Source: Falsibacillus pallidus
GTDB taxonomy: Bacteria > Bacillota > Bacilli > Bacillales > DSM-25281
Assembly: GCF_003350505.1 (NCBI RefSeq)
Contig: NZ_QQAY01000004.1
Coordinates: 1-64,000, forward strand
Direction: 5' to 3'
DNA length: 64,000 nt
The notes under the pieces were generated by a model. The model made no database searches and was not told the origin of the DNA. It worked only from the letters and a program-made list of their open reading frames with translations. Positions within the stretch are counted from its first letter, which is position 1. Each line of letters opens with the position of its first letter. Of this stretch, positions 26,020 through 35,335 are shown in pieces. A program made the translations under genes and the position numbers.

Positions 26020-26062
26020 ACCCTTCTTCAGCACAATATATTGTTGAAGAAGGGTCTTTTTT
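26020..26062 (+). terminator. Terminator after yphEF
   Basis: ACCCTTCTTCA (26020-26030) pairs with TGAAGAAGGGT (26045-26055); the inner ACAATA/TATTGT symmetry extends it. CTTTTTTT follows. Confidence 0.88.
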
Positions 26063-26126
26063 TATTCTTTTCTTTTGGAATGTATCAATGATTTATCAAT
26101 TTTAAGGGGGAAAAAGAAAATTTTAG

Positions 26127-26156
26127 TCATAACAGAATAGGACAACATCATAAATA
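26127..26156 (+). promoter_or_regulatory. Sigma-E-like promoter of spoIVA
   Basis: TCATAAC (26127-26133), a 15-base spacer and CATAAATA (26149-26156) resemble a sigma-E promoter. spoIVA is a classic sigma-E gene. The start codon is 64 bp downstream. Confidence 0.55.
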
Positions 26157-26219
26157 TATAGTGTCTACTAATAGTTACGGATGAAATATCCCGGAACTCA
26201 TTGAATGGGAGGGAATCTC

Positions 26220-27698
26220 TTGGAAAAGGTCGATATTTTCAAGGATATTGCCGAAAGAACCGGCGGTGATATTTATTTAGGTGTAGTAGGGGCGGTTCGA
26301 ACAGGTAAATCAACATTCATAAAAAAATTCATGGAGCTTGTCGTTCTTCCTAATATTTCAAATGAAGGGGAGCGTGCTCGAGCACAGGATGAGCTTCCTC
26401 AAAGTGCAGCAGGAAAAACCATTATGACAACAGAACCAAAGTTTGTTCCAAATCAGGCCATTTCAGTCCATGTCGATGAAGGCCTTGAAGTGAATATCCG
26501 CCTTGTGGACTGTGTAGGCTATACAGTTCCAGGGGCAAAAGGCTATGAAGATGAGAATGGACCAAGAATGATCCATACTCCATGGTATGAAGAACCGATT
26601 CCGTTCCATGAGGCTGCCGAAATCGGTACAAGGAAGGTCATTCAAGAACACTCAACGATAGGTGTAGTCATTACAACTGATGGCACGATCGGTGAAATTC
26701 CCCGCTATGATTATGTAGAAGCGGAGGAGAGAGTGATTGAGGAGTTGAAGGAAGTCGGCAAGCCGTTCATTATGGTCATCAACTCCGCAAGACCGCATCA
26801 TCCTGAAACTGATGCTTTGAGAAGCAAATTAGCAGAGAAATATGATATCCCGGTTGTTGCCATGTCAGTGGAAAGCATGCGTGAGAATGATGTAATGAAT
26901 GTCCTTAGGGAAGCTTTGTTTGAATTCCCTGTATTAGAAGTCAATGTCAATCTTCCGAGCTGGGTCATGGTGCTCAATGAAAATCATTGGCTGCGTGAAA
27001 ATTACCAAGAAGCGGTGAAGGAAACAGTTAAAGACATCAAGCGTTTGAGAGATGTCGACCGCGTGGTTCAATACTTCAGTGATTTCGAATTTATCGACCG
27101 GGCAGGATTGGCGGGAATCGATATGGGGCAGGGTGTCGCAGAAATCGATTTATATGCCCCGGATGAACTGTATGACGAGGTCCTTAAGGAAATTGTAGGG
27201 GTTGAAATTCGAGGCAAGGACCACCTGCTGGAATTGATGCAGGACTTTGCTCATGCCAAAGCAGAGTATGATCAAGTTGCGGATGCATTAAGGATGGTGA
27301 AGCAAACAGGCTACGGCATTGCAGCCCCATCCCTGGCCGATATGAGCCTGGATGAACCAGAAATCATTCGTCAAGGGGCTAGATTTGGTGTAAGGCTGAA
27401 AGCGGTGGCACCTTCCATTCATATGATTAAAGTCGATGTCGAGTCTGAATTTGCTCCGATCATCGGGACTGAGAAGCAGAGTGAAGAACTGGTCCGCTAT
27501 TTAATGCAGGATTTTGAGGATGATCCACTTTCTATCTGGAGTTCCGATATTTTCGGAAGAAGCCTCAGCTCCATTGTCAGAGAAGGAATTCAAGCGAAGC
27601 TTTCATTGATGCCTGAGAATGCAAGATATAAATTAAAAGAAACTCTTGAACGGATCATCAATGAAGGTTCAGGCGGTTTAATCGCCATTATCCTATAA
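26220..27698 (+). CDS. spoIVA: Stage IV sporulation protein A, spore-coat ATPase
   Basis: A 492-residue protein that polymerises with ATP hydrolysis on the outer forespore membrane and forms the base of the coat. The Walker A GAVRTGKST (K30) lies at 24-32; Walker-type DCVGY is near 92-96. The middle and C-terminal regions match SpoIVA throughout, ending in the conserved GSGGLIAIIL. TTG 26220 is chosen because GGGAGGGA (26207-26214) lies just before it and gives LEKVDIFKDIAERTGG, which matches the B. subtilis start and length exactly; ATG 26205 overlaps the ribosome site. Confidence 0.97.
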   Translation: MEKVDIFKDIAERTGGDIYLGVVGAVRTGKSTFIKKFMELVVLPNISNEGERARAQDELPQSAAGKTIMTTEPKFVPNQAISVHVDEGLEVNIRLVDCVGYTVPGAKGYEDENGPRMIHTPWYEEPIPFHEAAEIGTRKVIQEHSTIGVVITTDGTIGEIPRYDYVEAEERVIEELKEVGKPFIMVINSARPHHPETDALRSKLAEKYDIPVVAMSVESMRENDVMNVLREALFEFPVLEVNVNLPSWVMVLNENHWLRENYQEAVKETVKDIKRLRDVDRVVQYFSDFEFIDRAGLAGIDMGQGVAEIDLYAPDELYDEVLKEIVGVEIRGKDHLLELMQDFAHAKAEYDQVADALRMVKQTGYGIAAPSLADMSLDEPEIIRQGARFGVRLKAVAPSIHMIKVDVESEFAPIIGTEKQSEELVRYLMQDFEDDPLSIWSSDIFGRSLSSIVREGIQAKLSLMPENARYKLKETLERIINEGSGGLIAIIL

Positions 27699-27707
27699 GT
27701 TATAACT

Positions 27708-27745
27708 GCCGAGCACCCAATTGGATGCTCGGCTTTATTTTTGTG
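27708..27745 (+). terminator. Terminator after spoIVA
   Basis: GCCGAGCA (27708-27715) pairs with TGCTCGGC (27726-27733), followed by TTTATTTTTG. Confidence 0.85.
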
Positions 27746-27765
27746 GAGAGATGGAATCTATTATT

Positions 27766-27795
27766 TTGGATATTTTTTTAAAAAATACATACAAT
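27766..27795 (+). promoter_or_regulatory. Possible promoter of an orphan transcription unit
   Basis: TTGGAT (27766-27771), an 18-base AT-rich spacer and TACAAT (27790-27795). No gene follows before hbs at 28480, but an unassigned terminator lies at 28184-28216. Confidence 0.35.
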
Positions 27796-27900
27796 TTTCT
27801 ACATTCCAGGTGTGAAGGTGTACAAATTGGATGTGCCTGAACTGAAAAATTGTTCCTGAAGAGAGACGGAAAGGGAAAATAGCAAGAGGATCAAGGTGAT

Positions 27901-28031
27901 TATGAGCTCTCCCTAGTGTCTATGCGCGAAAAAATCCAAGCTATGCGCCACGCTTTATGCTGTATGCGCGAGAAAACCCTGCTATGCGCCGGACGAAGTG
28001 GTTTATGCGCTAAAACTAAATTTATATGCAC
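27901..28031. repeat. Periodic array of a TATGCGC core every 20-21 bp
   Basis: Between spoIVA and hbs, seven units begin at 27901 (TATGAGC), 27921, 27942, 27963, 27983, 28004 (all TATGCGC) and 28025 (TATGCAC). The steps are 20, 21, 21, 20, 21 and 21 bp, close to two turns of DNA; the bases between cores are not conserved. An extra TATGC is at 27956. The two 20-bp steps would shift a reading frame, which argues for a DNA or RNA signal and not a coding repeat. The rest of the 781-bp gap shows a hairpin (28066-28082), a terminator (28184-28216) and the likely hbs promoter. Confidence 0.85.
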
Positions 28032-28065
28032 CAATGGGCATCTGGAGACATATCTGCCGACTGCC

Positions 28066-28082
28066 GGCCATTCAAAATGGCC
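28066..28082 (+). other. Perfect hairpin downstream of the TATGCGC array
   Basis: GGCCATT (28066-28072) and AATGGCC (28076-28082) form a 7-bp stem with a three-base loop. No T run follows, so it is not a terminator by itself. Confidence 0.5.
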
Positions 28083-28183
28083 AGTTTCTCTGGAGGGAGC
28101 TAGAAGCCAAAGCGCGATTACTGGGAAAATTAGAGATAAGCAAACATAATTCGTCAAAATCCAGAGCGTGACAGCCATCCAGA

Positions 28184-28216
28184 AGAGGCAGAGCATCAAA
28201 AAACACTCTGCCTTTT
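28184..28216 (+). terminator. Orphan terminator upstream of hbs
   Basis: AGGCAGAG (28186-28193) pairs with CTCTGCCT (28206-28213), followed by TTT. spoIVA already has its own terminator at 27708, so this one seems to end a separate short transcript. Confidence 0.65.
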
Positions 28217-28302
28217 AAGTCTATTTTTAGGAGAAAAAAGGAATATCTTATTACATTTATGTTTCAAAAAAGAAAAGATTCCCATTATTTATCGAATTAT
28301 TC

Positions 28303-28331
28303 TTGCTAAGGCAAATTTATTATGATAATCT
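28303..28331 (+). promoter_or_regulatory. Likely hbs promoter
   Basis: TTGCTA (28303-28308), 17-base spacer, and an extended -10 TGATAATCT with TAATCT at 28326-28331. This implies a 5' leader of about 145 bases for hbs. Confidence 0.4.
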
Positions 28332-28479
28332 TTTAACAGAATTGTTGTTGATGCCTTATACATCCACGATTCATGCGGTTTTTACACATTTTGATGTATA
28401 GAAATCGTCAATTATGTTTACAAATGTAATTAATAAGGAAAACAACTGTAAGAACATAATTTGGGAGGAGGTGAATGGC

Positions 28480-28752
28480 ATGAACAAGACAGAATTAATC
28501 AATGCTGTTGCAGAAGCAACTGAGCTTTCTAAAAAGGACGCTACTAAAGCAGTTGATGCTGTTTTCGAATCTATTCAAGATGCTTTAGCAAAAGGTGATA
28601 AAGTACAACTTATTGGTTTCGGAAACTTCGAAGTACGTGAGCGCGCGGCTCGTAAAGGACGCAACCCACAAACTGGTGAAGAAATCGAAATCGCAGCAAG
28701 CAAAGTACCTGCTTTCAAACCAGGTAAAGCGCTTAAAGAAGCTGTTAAGTAA
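28480..28752 (+). CDS. hbs: DNA-binding protein HU (HBsu)
   Basis: A 90-residue histone-like protein that bends and compacts DNA. The family signature [20 protein letters not shown], with the DNA-intercalating proline in RNPQTGE, is at about 46-70. ATG 28480 follows GGAGGAGGTGA (28464-28474) and gives [13 protein letters not shown], identical in type to B. subtilis HBsu; the in-frame ATG 28414 has no ribosome site. Monocistronic with its own terminator. The codon use is that of a highly expressed gene (CGT for Arg, GGT for Gly, AAA for Lys). Confidence 0.97.
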   Translation: MNKTELINAVAEATELSKKDATKAVDAVFESIQDALAKGDKVQLIGFGNFEVRERAARKGRNPQTGEEIEIAASKVPAFKPGKALKEAVK

Positions 28753-28778
28753 GTACATATGCGAATATGCATAGTGAA

Positions 28779-28807
28779 GAGGGTAGCCATTACGGCTGCC
28801 CTCTTTT
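28779..28807 (+). terminator. Terminator after hbs
   Basis: GAGGGTAGCC (28779-28788) pairs with GGCTGCCCTC (28794-28803), followed by TTTT. Confidence 0.88.
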
Positions 28808-28844
28808 CAATTTACGGGTACACTCTATGATAGAACACTCTCCT

Positions 28845-28873
28845 TTGCTGTAGAGGGGTGGTTGTGCTAATAT
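28845..28873 (+). promoter_or_regulatory. Promoter of folE-mtrB
   Basis: TTGCTG (28845-28850), 17-base spacer, TAATAT (28868-28873), 55 bp before the folE start. Confidence 0.5.
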
Positions 28874-28927
28874 AAAACATGTTATCAACATAATGGAATC
28901 ACTAGAAGTGTAGGAGGAAGAAGCATC

Positions 28928-29497
28928 ATGGGAGAAGTGAACCGCGCACAGATTGAAGAGGCCGTGCGTTTGATATTAGAGGCCATTGGGGAAGATCCAA
29001 ATCGTGAAGGGCTATTGGACACGCCGAAACGAGTTGCGAAAATGTATGAAGAAGTATTCAGCGGACTGAATAAGGATCCTAAAGAATATTTTGAAACGGT
29101 ATTTGGGGAGGACCACGAAGAATTGGTTCTTGTAAAGGACATCCCATTTTACTCAATGTGTGAACATCATCTTGTTCCTTTTTACGGAAAGGCGCATGTT
29201 GCATATATTCCGAAAAACGGAAAAGTTACTGGATTAAGCAAGCTCGCACGTGCTGTGGAAACTGTTGCAAGAAGACCTCAGCTGCAAGAAAGGATAACTT
29301 CAACAGTAGCAGAGGCCATCATGGAAAAGCTGGAGCCGCATGGAGCTATGGTAGTGGTGGAAGCTGAGCATATGTGCATGACGATGAGAGGTGTACAAAA
29401 ACCAGGCTCAAGCACCGTTACGACTGCAGTGAGGGGATCATTCGCAGAAGATCGTACTGCAAGGGCTGAAGTCCTGTCATTGATTCATAAATCTTAA
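28928..29497 (+). CDS. folE: GTP cyclohydrolase I (MtrA)
   Basis: A 189-residue enzyme that opens GTP to dihydroneopterin triphosphate, the first step of folate synthesis. Zinc ligands are in [18 protein letters not shown] (about C78 and H81) and [10 protein letters not shown] (about C150). The GTP-binding region [10 protein letters not shown] is near 102-111. AGGAGGAAG is well placed before ATG 28928. The gene precedes mtrB as in B. subtilis, where folate and tryptophan control are linked in one operon (mtrAB). Confidence 0.96.
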   Translation: MGEVNRAQIEEAVRLILEAIGEDPNREGLLDTPKRVAKMYEEVFSGLNKDPKEYFETVFGEDHEELVLVKDIPFYSMCEHHLVPFYGKAHVAYIPKNGKVTGLSKLARAVETVARRPQLQERITSTVAEAIMEKLEPHGAMVVVEAEHMCMTMRGVQKPGSSTVTTAVRGSFAEDRTARAEVLSLIHKS

Positions 29498-29623
29498 TAC
29501 ATGAAATTAAGAAGCTGACTCAAAAATAACTGTAAGCAGCCTCCTGACAAGCTAGTTGAAGAGTTTGGGATATTGCTGCAGGATTGGGTTGGCTCTTATT
29601 CTTATTGAAGGGATGATTGAAAG

Positions 29624-29848
29624 ATGAAGAATGCCAATAACCAGAGCGACTATGTTGTGATAAAAGCATTGGAAGATGGAGTAAGCGTGATTGGATTGAC
29701 GAGAGGAACGGATACGCGCTTTCATCACTCCGAAAAGCTCGATAAGGGTGAAGTCATGATAGCTCAATTCACTGAACATACATCAGCCATCAAAATCCGC
29801 GGCAATGCGAAGATCATAACGAATGTCGGGGAAGTCGACAGTGAATGA
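29624..29848 (+). CDS. mtrB: Tryptophan RNA-binding attenuation protein TRAP
   Basis: A 74-residue beta protein that forms an 11-subunit ring, binds tryptophan and then (G/U)AG repeats in leader RNA. The core [20 protein letters not shown], followed by [22 protein letters not shown], is diagnostic; the Lys and Arg residues that contact RNA (in [10 protein letters not shown] and IRGNAK) are kept. It lies 126 bp after folE. TRAP's usual main target, the trp operon, is not in its usual place inside the aromatic cluster of this window. Confidence 0.95.
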   Translation: MKNANNQSDYVVIKALEDGVSVIGLTRGTDTRFHHSEKLDKGEVMIAQFTEHTSAIKIRGNAKIITNVGEVDSE

Positions 29849-29902
29849 ATTCCTGTACATTTCTTAAAAAATAGCGGATATTCGCTAGTTGCTCCTTTTT
29901 TA

Positions 29903-29911
29903 TGATATAAT
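29903..29911 (+). promoter_or_regulatory. Extended -10 promoter before hepS
   Basis: TGATATAAT with TATAAT at 29906-29911 lies 129 bp before the hepS start. No good -35 box is seen. Confidence 0.4.
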
Positions 29912-30039
29912 CATCAATGGCTTATACACTTGGTCTGCTGGTTATTTAAGACTTTTAAATTTTCTGGCATACTACTACATAATCGTTTTATTCGTATACT
30001 AAAAGATATTTTTCTGCAGAGAAATGGGGATACAGGGTT

Positions 30040-30864
30040 ATGAATTTGCAACAAAGCATGCAGCAGGTTGCTGTGATAAAAGAAAAGATCCAACAAAAAT
30101 TGACACATTCCTACCTTCAGCAATTTATAGTAGATCCGGTCATCGATGAAGACCGCATCCTATTTTTTCTTTCAAGCATCCAAGACGGAGAGCTGGGAAC
30201 TGATGAAGTGGAAAAATATGTGACAACAGCCATGCTTGTTCAAATTGCCCTTGATACCCATGAAAGAATAAATAATCATGAGGAAGACCGATTGAAGGAG
30301 CGTCAACTTACTGTTCTTGCAGGAGACTACTTCAGCGGGTTGTATTACAAGCTGTTGGCTGACCTCGAAAACGTCACATTAGTCAGAACCCTTGCCCAAG
30401 GGATCAAGCTTGTGAATGAACATAAGATTGCGATTTATGAAAAAGAAAGTCAAAACATAGAAGCATTCATGGCGAGTCTGAAGAAAGTGGAAATATCCAT
30501 TTTTGAAAAGTTCTGCACTTATTTCAATGAAAATGAGAAAGTGATTGCACGCCTCGGGGAACAGTTTCTCTTTTTAAAGAGATTGGTCGAGGAAAAGGAA
30601 CAATTCATTCAAAAGGGAACAAGCGTCTTGTTTGAAGGACTGAAAAAATTCTCTTTTGCAAAAGTCGAACTAAATCAAGAGCTTTCTCCAGATCAGAACA
30701 GGATGCTGCTTAGAATTTGCGAGAAATACATTGAGCATACAAAAGAATTAATAGATCAATTGGTCCATAAGTTCCCTGTTCCTAATGAATTTCTCCTCGA
30801 AAGAATCAACCAGATCACTAATCGCCGTTCAGCGATTTCGAAACTTTATGCAGAGGAAGGATAA
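30040..30864 (+). CDS. hepS: Heptaprenyl diphosphate synthase component I
   Basis: A 274-residue helical subunit without the aspartate-rich prenyltransferase motifs. It works with HepT, setting chain length to C35 for the menaquinone-7 side chain. The sequence is all-helical and charged, ending in VPNEFLLERINQITNRRSAISKLYAEEG-like helices. It directly precedes menG (3 bp) and hepT, the B. subtilis gerC order. The start ATG 30040 gives about 20 residues more than B. subtilis (251); ATG 30058 is an alternative without a better ribosome site. Confidence 0.9.
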   Translation: MNLQQSMQQVAVIKEKIQQKLTHSYLQQFIVDPVIDEDRILFFLSSIQDGELGTDEVEKYVTTAMLVQIALDTHERINNHEEDRLKERQLTVLAGDYFSGLYYKLLADLENVTLVRTLAQGIKLVNEHKIAIYEKESQNIEAFMASLKKVEISIFEKFCTYFNENEKVIARLGEQFLFLKRLVEEKEQFIQKGTSVLFEGLKKFSFAKVELNQELSPDQNRMLLRICEKYIEHTKELIDQLVHKFPVPNEFLLERINQITNRRSAISKLYAEEG

Positions 30865-30867
30865 GTT

Positions 30868-31572
30868 ATGCAATCTAAGGAACAGAGAGTCCATAAAGTC
30901 TTTGAAAAAATTTCGGATAATTATGACCAAATGAATTCAGTCATCAGTTTTCAGCAGCATAAACGGTGGCGCAAAGATACGATGAAGGAAATGGATGTTA
31001 AAAAAGGGTCTGCTGCACTTGATGTGTGCTGTGGAACAGCTGATTGGACCATAGCGCTTTCTGATGCAGTCGGAAAAGACGGCAGGGTTGTGGGACTCGA
31101 CTTCAGTAAAAATATGCTTCAAATAGGCAAAGAAAAAGTAAAGGACATCCCCCAAATTGAACTTATCCATGGAAATGCGATGGAACTCCCATTTGATAAT
31201 AATACTTTCGACTATGTTACGATCGGCTTCGGGTTAAGGAATGTACCGGATTATCTGCATGTTCTAAAAGAAATGAACAGGGTTTTGAAACCGGGCGGGA
31301 TTGCCGTTTGTCTTGAAACTTCCCAGCCGACAATGCCTGTCTACCGACAACTATTTTATTTTTATTTTCGATTTATCATGCCGGTCTTCGGAAGAATGTT
31401 TGCTAAGAGCTACAATGAGTACTCCTGGCTGCAGGAATCTGCACGGGATTTTCCGGGGATGAAAGAATTGGCAAAGCTGTTTGAAAAAGCAGGATTTCGA
31501 AATGTGAAGTACAAGCCATATAGCGGCGGTGCTGCTGCAATGCATATGGGCTACAAAGATACGAATTCTTAA
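30868..31572 (+). CDS. menG: Demethylmenaquinone methyltransferase
   Basis: A 234-residue S-adenosylmethionine-dependent C-methyltransferase that makes menaquinone from demethylmenaquinone. The UbiE/MenG signatures are [15 protein letters not shown] (motif I, about 48-62), GLDFSKNML, and [15 protein letters not shown] (about 114-128). It lies between hepS and hepT with tight spacing, so synthesis of the side chain and the last ring modification are co-expressed. The product is the electron carrier for qcrABC at 44-46 kb. Confidence 0.96.
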   Translation: MQSKEQRVHKVFEKISDNYDQMNSVISFQQHKRWRKDTMKEMDVKKGSAALDVCCGTADWTIALSDAVGKDGRVVGLDFSKNMLQIGKEKVKDIPQIELIHGNAMELPFDNNTFDYVTIGFGLRNVPDYLHVLKEMNRVLKPGGIAVCLETSQPTMPVYRQLFYFYFRFIMPVFGRMFAKSYNEYSWLQESARDFPGMKELAKLFEKAGFRNVKYKPYSGGAAAMHMGYKDTNS

Positions 31573-31587
31573 GCGGGTGGAAATGGT

Positions 31588-32550
31588 ATGAAATTAAACA
31601 TGATGTATTCGTTTTTAAAAGCGGATATCGATTTAATCGAAAAAGAGCTGGAAAAAGCAATTGAATCTCATTCTCCTTTACTGAGTGAGGCTTCCCTCCA
31701 TTTGCTGCAGGCGGGCGGAAAACGCATCCGCCCTGTTTTCGTTCTGCTGGCTGCTAAATTCGGACGGTATGATATTCAAACGATTAAGAATGTCGCTGTG
31801 GCGCTTGAACTGATCCATATGGCTTCACTTGTTCATGATGATGTAATCGATGATGCCGAGTTGAGAAGGGGAAAACCCACCATTAAAGCGAAATGGGACA
31901 ATCGCATTGCCATGTATACAGGGGATTATATCTTTGCCAAATCCCTTGAATATATGACGAACGTCGAGGCGGTTGAAGCACATAAGATTCTTGCGAATAC
32001 AATTGTTGAAGTATGTATCGGGGAAATCGAACAAATCAAAGATAAATATAGATATAATCAAAACCTCCGGGATTATTTCCGCAGGATCAAAAGAAAGACT
32101 GCACTATTGATAGCAGTCAGCTGCCAGCTTGGGGCCATAGCTTCTGGAGCAGAAGAGCCTATACATAAGAAACTGTTTTTATTTGGCTACTACGTGGGGA
32201 TGTCTTTTCAAATCACCGATGATATCCTTGATTTCACCGCTACGGAAAAAGAATTGGGCAAACCTGCAGGAAGCGATCTCCTTCAGGGAAACATCACTCT
32301 TCCAGTCCTATTTGCTATGACTGATCAATCAGTGAAAGAAAAAATCATTCTAGTAAATGAAGAGACTACAAAGGAAGAGATGAACTCTTTGATTGAGCTT
32401 ATCAAGCGGACAGGTGCTATTGAAGAGTCCCATAAAATCAGCCAGCGTTATCTCGATAAGGCTCTTGGCATCTTGGAAGGCCTTCCGAATGGACGGACAA
32501 AGAAGACGTTCAGAGATATTGCAAATTATATCGGTAAGCGAAAATATTAG
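31588..32550 (+). CDS. hepT: Heptaprenyl diphosphate synthase component II
   Basis: A 320-residue catalytic trans-prenyltransferase. The first aspartate-rich motif HDDVIDDAELRRG is at about 82-94 and the second, QITDDILDF, at about 209-217; GGKRIRPVFVLL is the IPP-binding segment. It forms the active enzyme with HepS. The length equals the usual B. subtilis HepT. ATG 31588 follows GGGTGG, 16 bp after menG. Confidence 0.96.
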   Translation: MKLNMMYSFLKADIDLIEKELEKAIESHSPLLSEASLHLLQAGGKRIRPVFVLLAAKFGRYDIQTIKNVAVALELIHMASLVHDDVIDDAELRRGKPTIKAKWDNRIAMYTGDYIFAKSLEYMTNVEAVEAHKILANTIVEVCIGEIEQIKDKYRYNQNLRDYFRRIKRKTALLIAVSCQLGAIASGAEEPIHKKLFLFGYYVGMSFQITDDILDFTATEKELGKPAGSDLLQGNITLPVLFAMTDQSVKEKIILVNEETTKEEMNSLIELIKRTGAIEESHKISQRYLDKALGILEGLPNGRTKKTFRDIANYIGKRKY

Positions 32551-32653
32551 AAAATTTAAAATGGAAACGTTGCCAAAACCACCAATCAGTGTTACTATTT
32601 TCGTGGGTTGTCCAAAACAGAATCACTTATACATACAATAGGAGTGGGTAATT

Positions 32654-33100
32654 GTGGAAAAAACTTTTTTAATGGTAAAACCTGATGGTGTGCAGCGTGG
32701 AGTAATCGGTGAGATCGTTGCTCGTTTTGAGAAAAAAGGTTTTCACCTTGCTGGTGCGAAACTAATGAGTATTTCTAAAGAACTTGCCGAGCAGCATTAT
32801 GGTGAGCATAAAGAGCGCCCATTCTTTGGGGAATTAGTAGATTTCATTACTTCCGGACCAGTATTTGCAATGGTTTGGGAAGGGGAAAATGTCATTTCAA
32901 CTGCTCGTCTTATGATGGGAGCTACAAACCCTAAAGAATCAGCTCCAGGAACAATCCGCGGTGATTTTGCTGTAACAGTCGGCAAAAATATCATCCATGG
33001 TTCAGATTCTCCTGAGAGTGCTGAAAGAGAAATTGGCTTATTCTTCAAGCAAGAAGAACTGGTTGAATATTCCAAGTTAATCTCTGAGTGGGTTTACTAA
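32654..33100 (+). CDS. ndk: Nucleoside diphosphate kinase
   Basis: A 148-residue enzyme that transfers the gamma phosphate between nucleotides through a phosphohistidine. The active-site H115 lies in [12 protein letters not shown], and [10 protein letters not shown] opens the fold. The start is GTG 32654 after AGGAGTGGG. Codon use is that of a highly expressed gene. It is followed by a terminator. Confidence 0.97.
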   Translation: MEKTFLMVKPDGVQRGVIGEIVARFEKKGFHLAGAKLMSISKELAEQHYGEHKERPFFGELVDFITSGPVFAMVWEGENVISTARLMMGATNPKESAPGTIRGDFAVTVGKNIIHGSDSPESAEREIGLFFKQEELVEYSKLISEWVY

Positions 33101-33120
33101 TCCATAGTAAAAAAATTAAG

Positions 33121-33158
33121 AAGCTGTCTGAAAGTATTCACTTTTGGACAGCTTTTTG
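33121..33158 (+). terminator. Terminator after ndk
   Basis: AAGCTGTCTGAAAGT (33121-33135) pairs with ACTTTTGGACAGCTT (33140-33154) with G-T pairs, then T residues. Confidence 0.88.
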
Positions 33159-33236
33159 ATTTTCCTGCCCCCATTTTCACATTTTTCGATATAATGGAAA
33201 TATAAAAAGATACCTACATACCCGGGGGATAAGAGA

Positions 33237-34010
33237 ATGGCTCATGATTACAATCAATTTGTACTAAATATCAAAAATAAATCCGGCATCGATCTTTCCT
33301 TATATAAGGAAGCACAAATGAAAAGAAGATTGACGTCATTATATGAAAGAAAGGGGTACTCCTCTTTTTTAAATTATTATGAAGCCATGCAGAAGGACGA
33401 TCTTTTATTTAACGAATTTTTGGATCGGATGACGATCAATGTATCTGAATTTTACAGAAATGCAGCCAGGTGGTTTGTATTGGAGAATAAAATCATCCCG
33501 AGGCTCTTGTCAGAAAAAAACAGCCTTAAAATCTGGAGTGCAGCCTGTTCCACAGGAGAGGAACCGTATACGCTTGCCATGATCCTTTCTAAATTCATGC
33601 CGCTGTCCAAAGTATCCATTCTGGCTTCAGATATTGACAGGAATGCCATCCAGCGTGCCAAGATGGGAGTATATCCTGAGAGGTCATTGAATGAAGTGCC
33701 TTCAGATATGAAGAAGAAATTCTTTAATAAAGAAGGTTCCTTCTACAAAATCAGCGAGGACATCAAAAAAACGGTTGAATTTAAAAGTCATAACCTTCTG
33801 GCAGACCCATACCCTCAGCAAATGGACTTGATTGTATGCAGGAACGTACTGATTTATTTTACAGAGGAAGCAAAAAGTGAAATCTATCAGAACTTCAGTG
33901 CTTCATTAAGGCAAGGCGGCACCCTGTTTGTCGGAAGTACCGAACAAATATTCAATCCAGGCATTTTTAATTTCGCCATTGAAGATACTTTTTTCTATCA
34001 AAAACAATAG
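33237..34010 (+). CDS. cheR: Chemotaxis protein methyltransferase CheR
   Basis: A 257-residue enzyme that methylates glutamates on chemoreceptors with S-adenosylmethionine. An N-terminal helical domain (about 1-75) contains [11 protein letters not shown]; the methyltransferase domain (about 85-257) has [18 protein letters not shown] as motif I and [12 protein letters not shown] later. In B. subtilis cheR is likewise placed between ndk and the aro operon, apart from the main chemotaxis cluster. ATG 33237 follows GGGGGATAAG. Confidence 0.95.
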   Translation: MAHDYNQFVLNIKNKSGIDLSLYKEAQMKRRLTSLYERKGYSSFLNYYEAMQKDDLLFNEFLDRMTINVSEFYRNAARWFVLENKIIPRLLSEKNSLKIWSAACSTGEEPYTLAMILSKFMPLSKVSILASDIDRNAIQRAKMGVYPERSLNEVPSDMKKKFFNKEGSFYKISEDIKKTVEFKSHNLLADPYPQQMDLIVCRNVLIYFTEEAKSEIYQNFSASLRQGGTLFVGSTEQIFNPGIFNFAIEDTFFYQKQ

Positions 34011-34110
34011 TAGGAGGGAAGGGCTGATACCTGTCGAGTTTCATTGGACAGGTGGATGACCTTTTTTCTTTTTGCATTAAATTTATCTCTGGTAGCAGAC
34101 AATAATGTTA

Positions 34111-34119
34111 TGTTATAGT
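34111..34119 (+). promoter_or_regulatory. Extended -10 promoter before aroC
   Basis: TGTTATAGT, with TATAGT at 34114-34119, lies 42 bp before the aroC start. The -35 region is poor. A possible weak hairpin (ACCTGTC / GACAGGT, 34029-34055) between cheR and this box may end cheR transcripts. Confidence 0.4.
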
Positions 34120-34160
34120 GGAAAACATATATCCTTTAACGAGTTGAAGGGGGAAAGAAT

Positions 34161-35333
34161 ATGAGATATTTAACAGCAGGAGAGTCCCATGGACCAAAAT
34201 TAACCACGATAATTGAAGGACTGCCCGCAGGTATGCCATTGACGGAGCAGGATATTAATAATGAATTGGCAAGAAGGCAGAAAGGATATGGAAGAGGCAG
34301 AAGGATGCAGATAGAAAAGGATCAGGCTGTCATTTCCAGCGGGGTCCGTCATGGGTATACTTTAGGTTCTCCCGTAACGCTTACGGTCGAAAACAAAGAT
34401 TGGAAGCATTGGACAAAAATCATGGGAATCGAACCGATCAGTCATGATGAAGAGGAAGAAATCAAACGCAAGATTCAGCGGCCCCGTCCCGGTCATGCGG
34501 ATCTAGTCGGTGGAATGAAATATGGCCACCGTGACTTAAGGAATGTATTAGAGCGTTCTTCCGCCAGGGAAACAACGGTAAGAGTGGCAGCAGGTGCGGT
34601 TGCAAAACAACTGCTTAAACACTTGGGAGTTGAAGTAGCATCTCATGTAGTGAAAATTGGAGGAGTCCAAGCTGCTCAAACATACCGGGCATCTATCCGT
34701 GAAATACAACAACGATCTGAAGCATCTGAAGTCCGGTGCCTGGATTCTGAAGCGGAATTAAAAATGATGGCAGCAATCGATGATGCAAAGAAAAACGGGG
34801 ATTCCATCGGCGGGATTGTAGAAGTGATTGTGGATGGTATGCCATCAGGTGTAGGCAGCTACGTTCATTTCGATCGAAAGCTGGATGCAAAGCTTGCAAG
34901 GGCAATCGTCAGTATCAATGCGTTTAAGGGTGTTGAGTTTGGCCTAGGCTTCGAGATGGCAGACAAGCCGGGAAGCGAAGTCCATGATGAAATCACCTGG
35001 TCAGAAGAACAGGGGTATACAAGAAAAACGAATCGACTCGGCGGTTTCGAGGGCGGCATGTCTACTGGCATGCCTATCATTGTCAGGGGAGTCATGAAGC
35101 CGATACCAACATTATATAAACCATTGCAAAGCGTCGACATTGAAACAAAAGAACCGTTTACGGCGAGCATTGAACGTTCAGACAGCTGTGCGGTGCCGGC
35201 AGCTGCAGTCGTAGCTGAAGCAGCCGTTTCATGGGAACTCGCCTGTGCGATTGTCGATCAATTCTCAAGCGACCGCTTCGATGCCCTCGAGAAGGCCATT
35301 GAAGAGCATCGCAGTTATACAAAGGAGTATTAA
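34161..35333 (+). CDS. aroC: Chorismate synthase
   Basis: A 390-residue FMN-dependent enzyme forming chorismate from EPSP. The three signatures are [18 protein letters not shown] (about 7-24), the middle GxR segment around [17 protein letters not shown] (about 113-129) with [19 protein letters not shown], and [16 protein letters not shown] toward the C-terminus. It is the first gene of the aromatic supraoperon and is named aroF in B. subtilis. aroB begins 2 bp after the stop. Confidence 0.97.
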   Translation: MRYLTAGESHGPKLTTIIEGLPAGMPLTEQDINNELARRQKGYGRGRRMQIEKDQAVISSGVRHGYTLGSPVTLTVENKDWKHWTKIMGIEPISHDEEEEIKRKIQRPRPGHADLVGGMKYGHRDLRNVLERSSARETTVRVAAGAVAKQLLKHLGVEVASHVVKIGGVQAAQTYRASIREIQQRSEASEVRCLDSEAELKMMAAIDDAKKNGDSIGGIVEVIVDGMPSGVGSYVHFDRKLDAKLARAIVSINAFKGVEFGLGFEMADKPGSEVHDEITWSEEQGYTRKTNRLGGFEGGMSTGMPIIVRGVMKPIPTLYKPLQSVDIETKEPFTASIERSDSCAVPAAAVVAEAAVSWELACAIVDQFSSDRFDALEKAIEEHRSYTKEY

Positions 35334-35335
35334 TC

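Noticed and set aside
27901-28031. CRISPR array
   Set aside because: The repeated core is 7 bp with 20-21 bp spacing; no 24-40 bp direct repeat and no cas genes.
27900-28199. Open frames on both strands over the TATGCGC array (about 77 and 99 codons)
   Set aside because: They arise because a near-21-bp period avoids stop codons. The predicted proteins match no family I know, no good ribosome site is present, and the 20-bp steps shift the repeat between frames.
34029-34075. Full intrinsic terminator after cheR
   Set aside because: ACCTGTC / GACAGGT pair, but nine unrelated bases separate the stem from the T run, so I list it only as a weak possibility under the aroC promoter.
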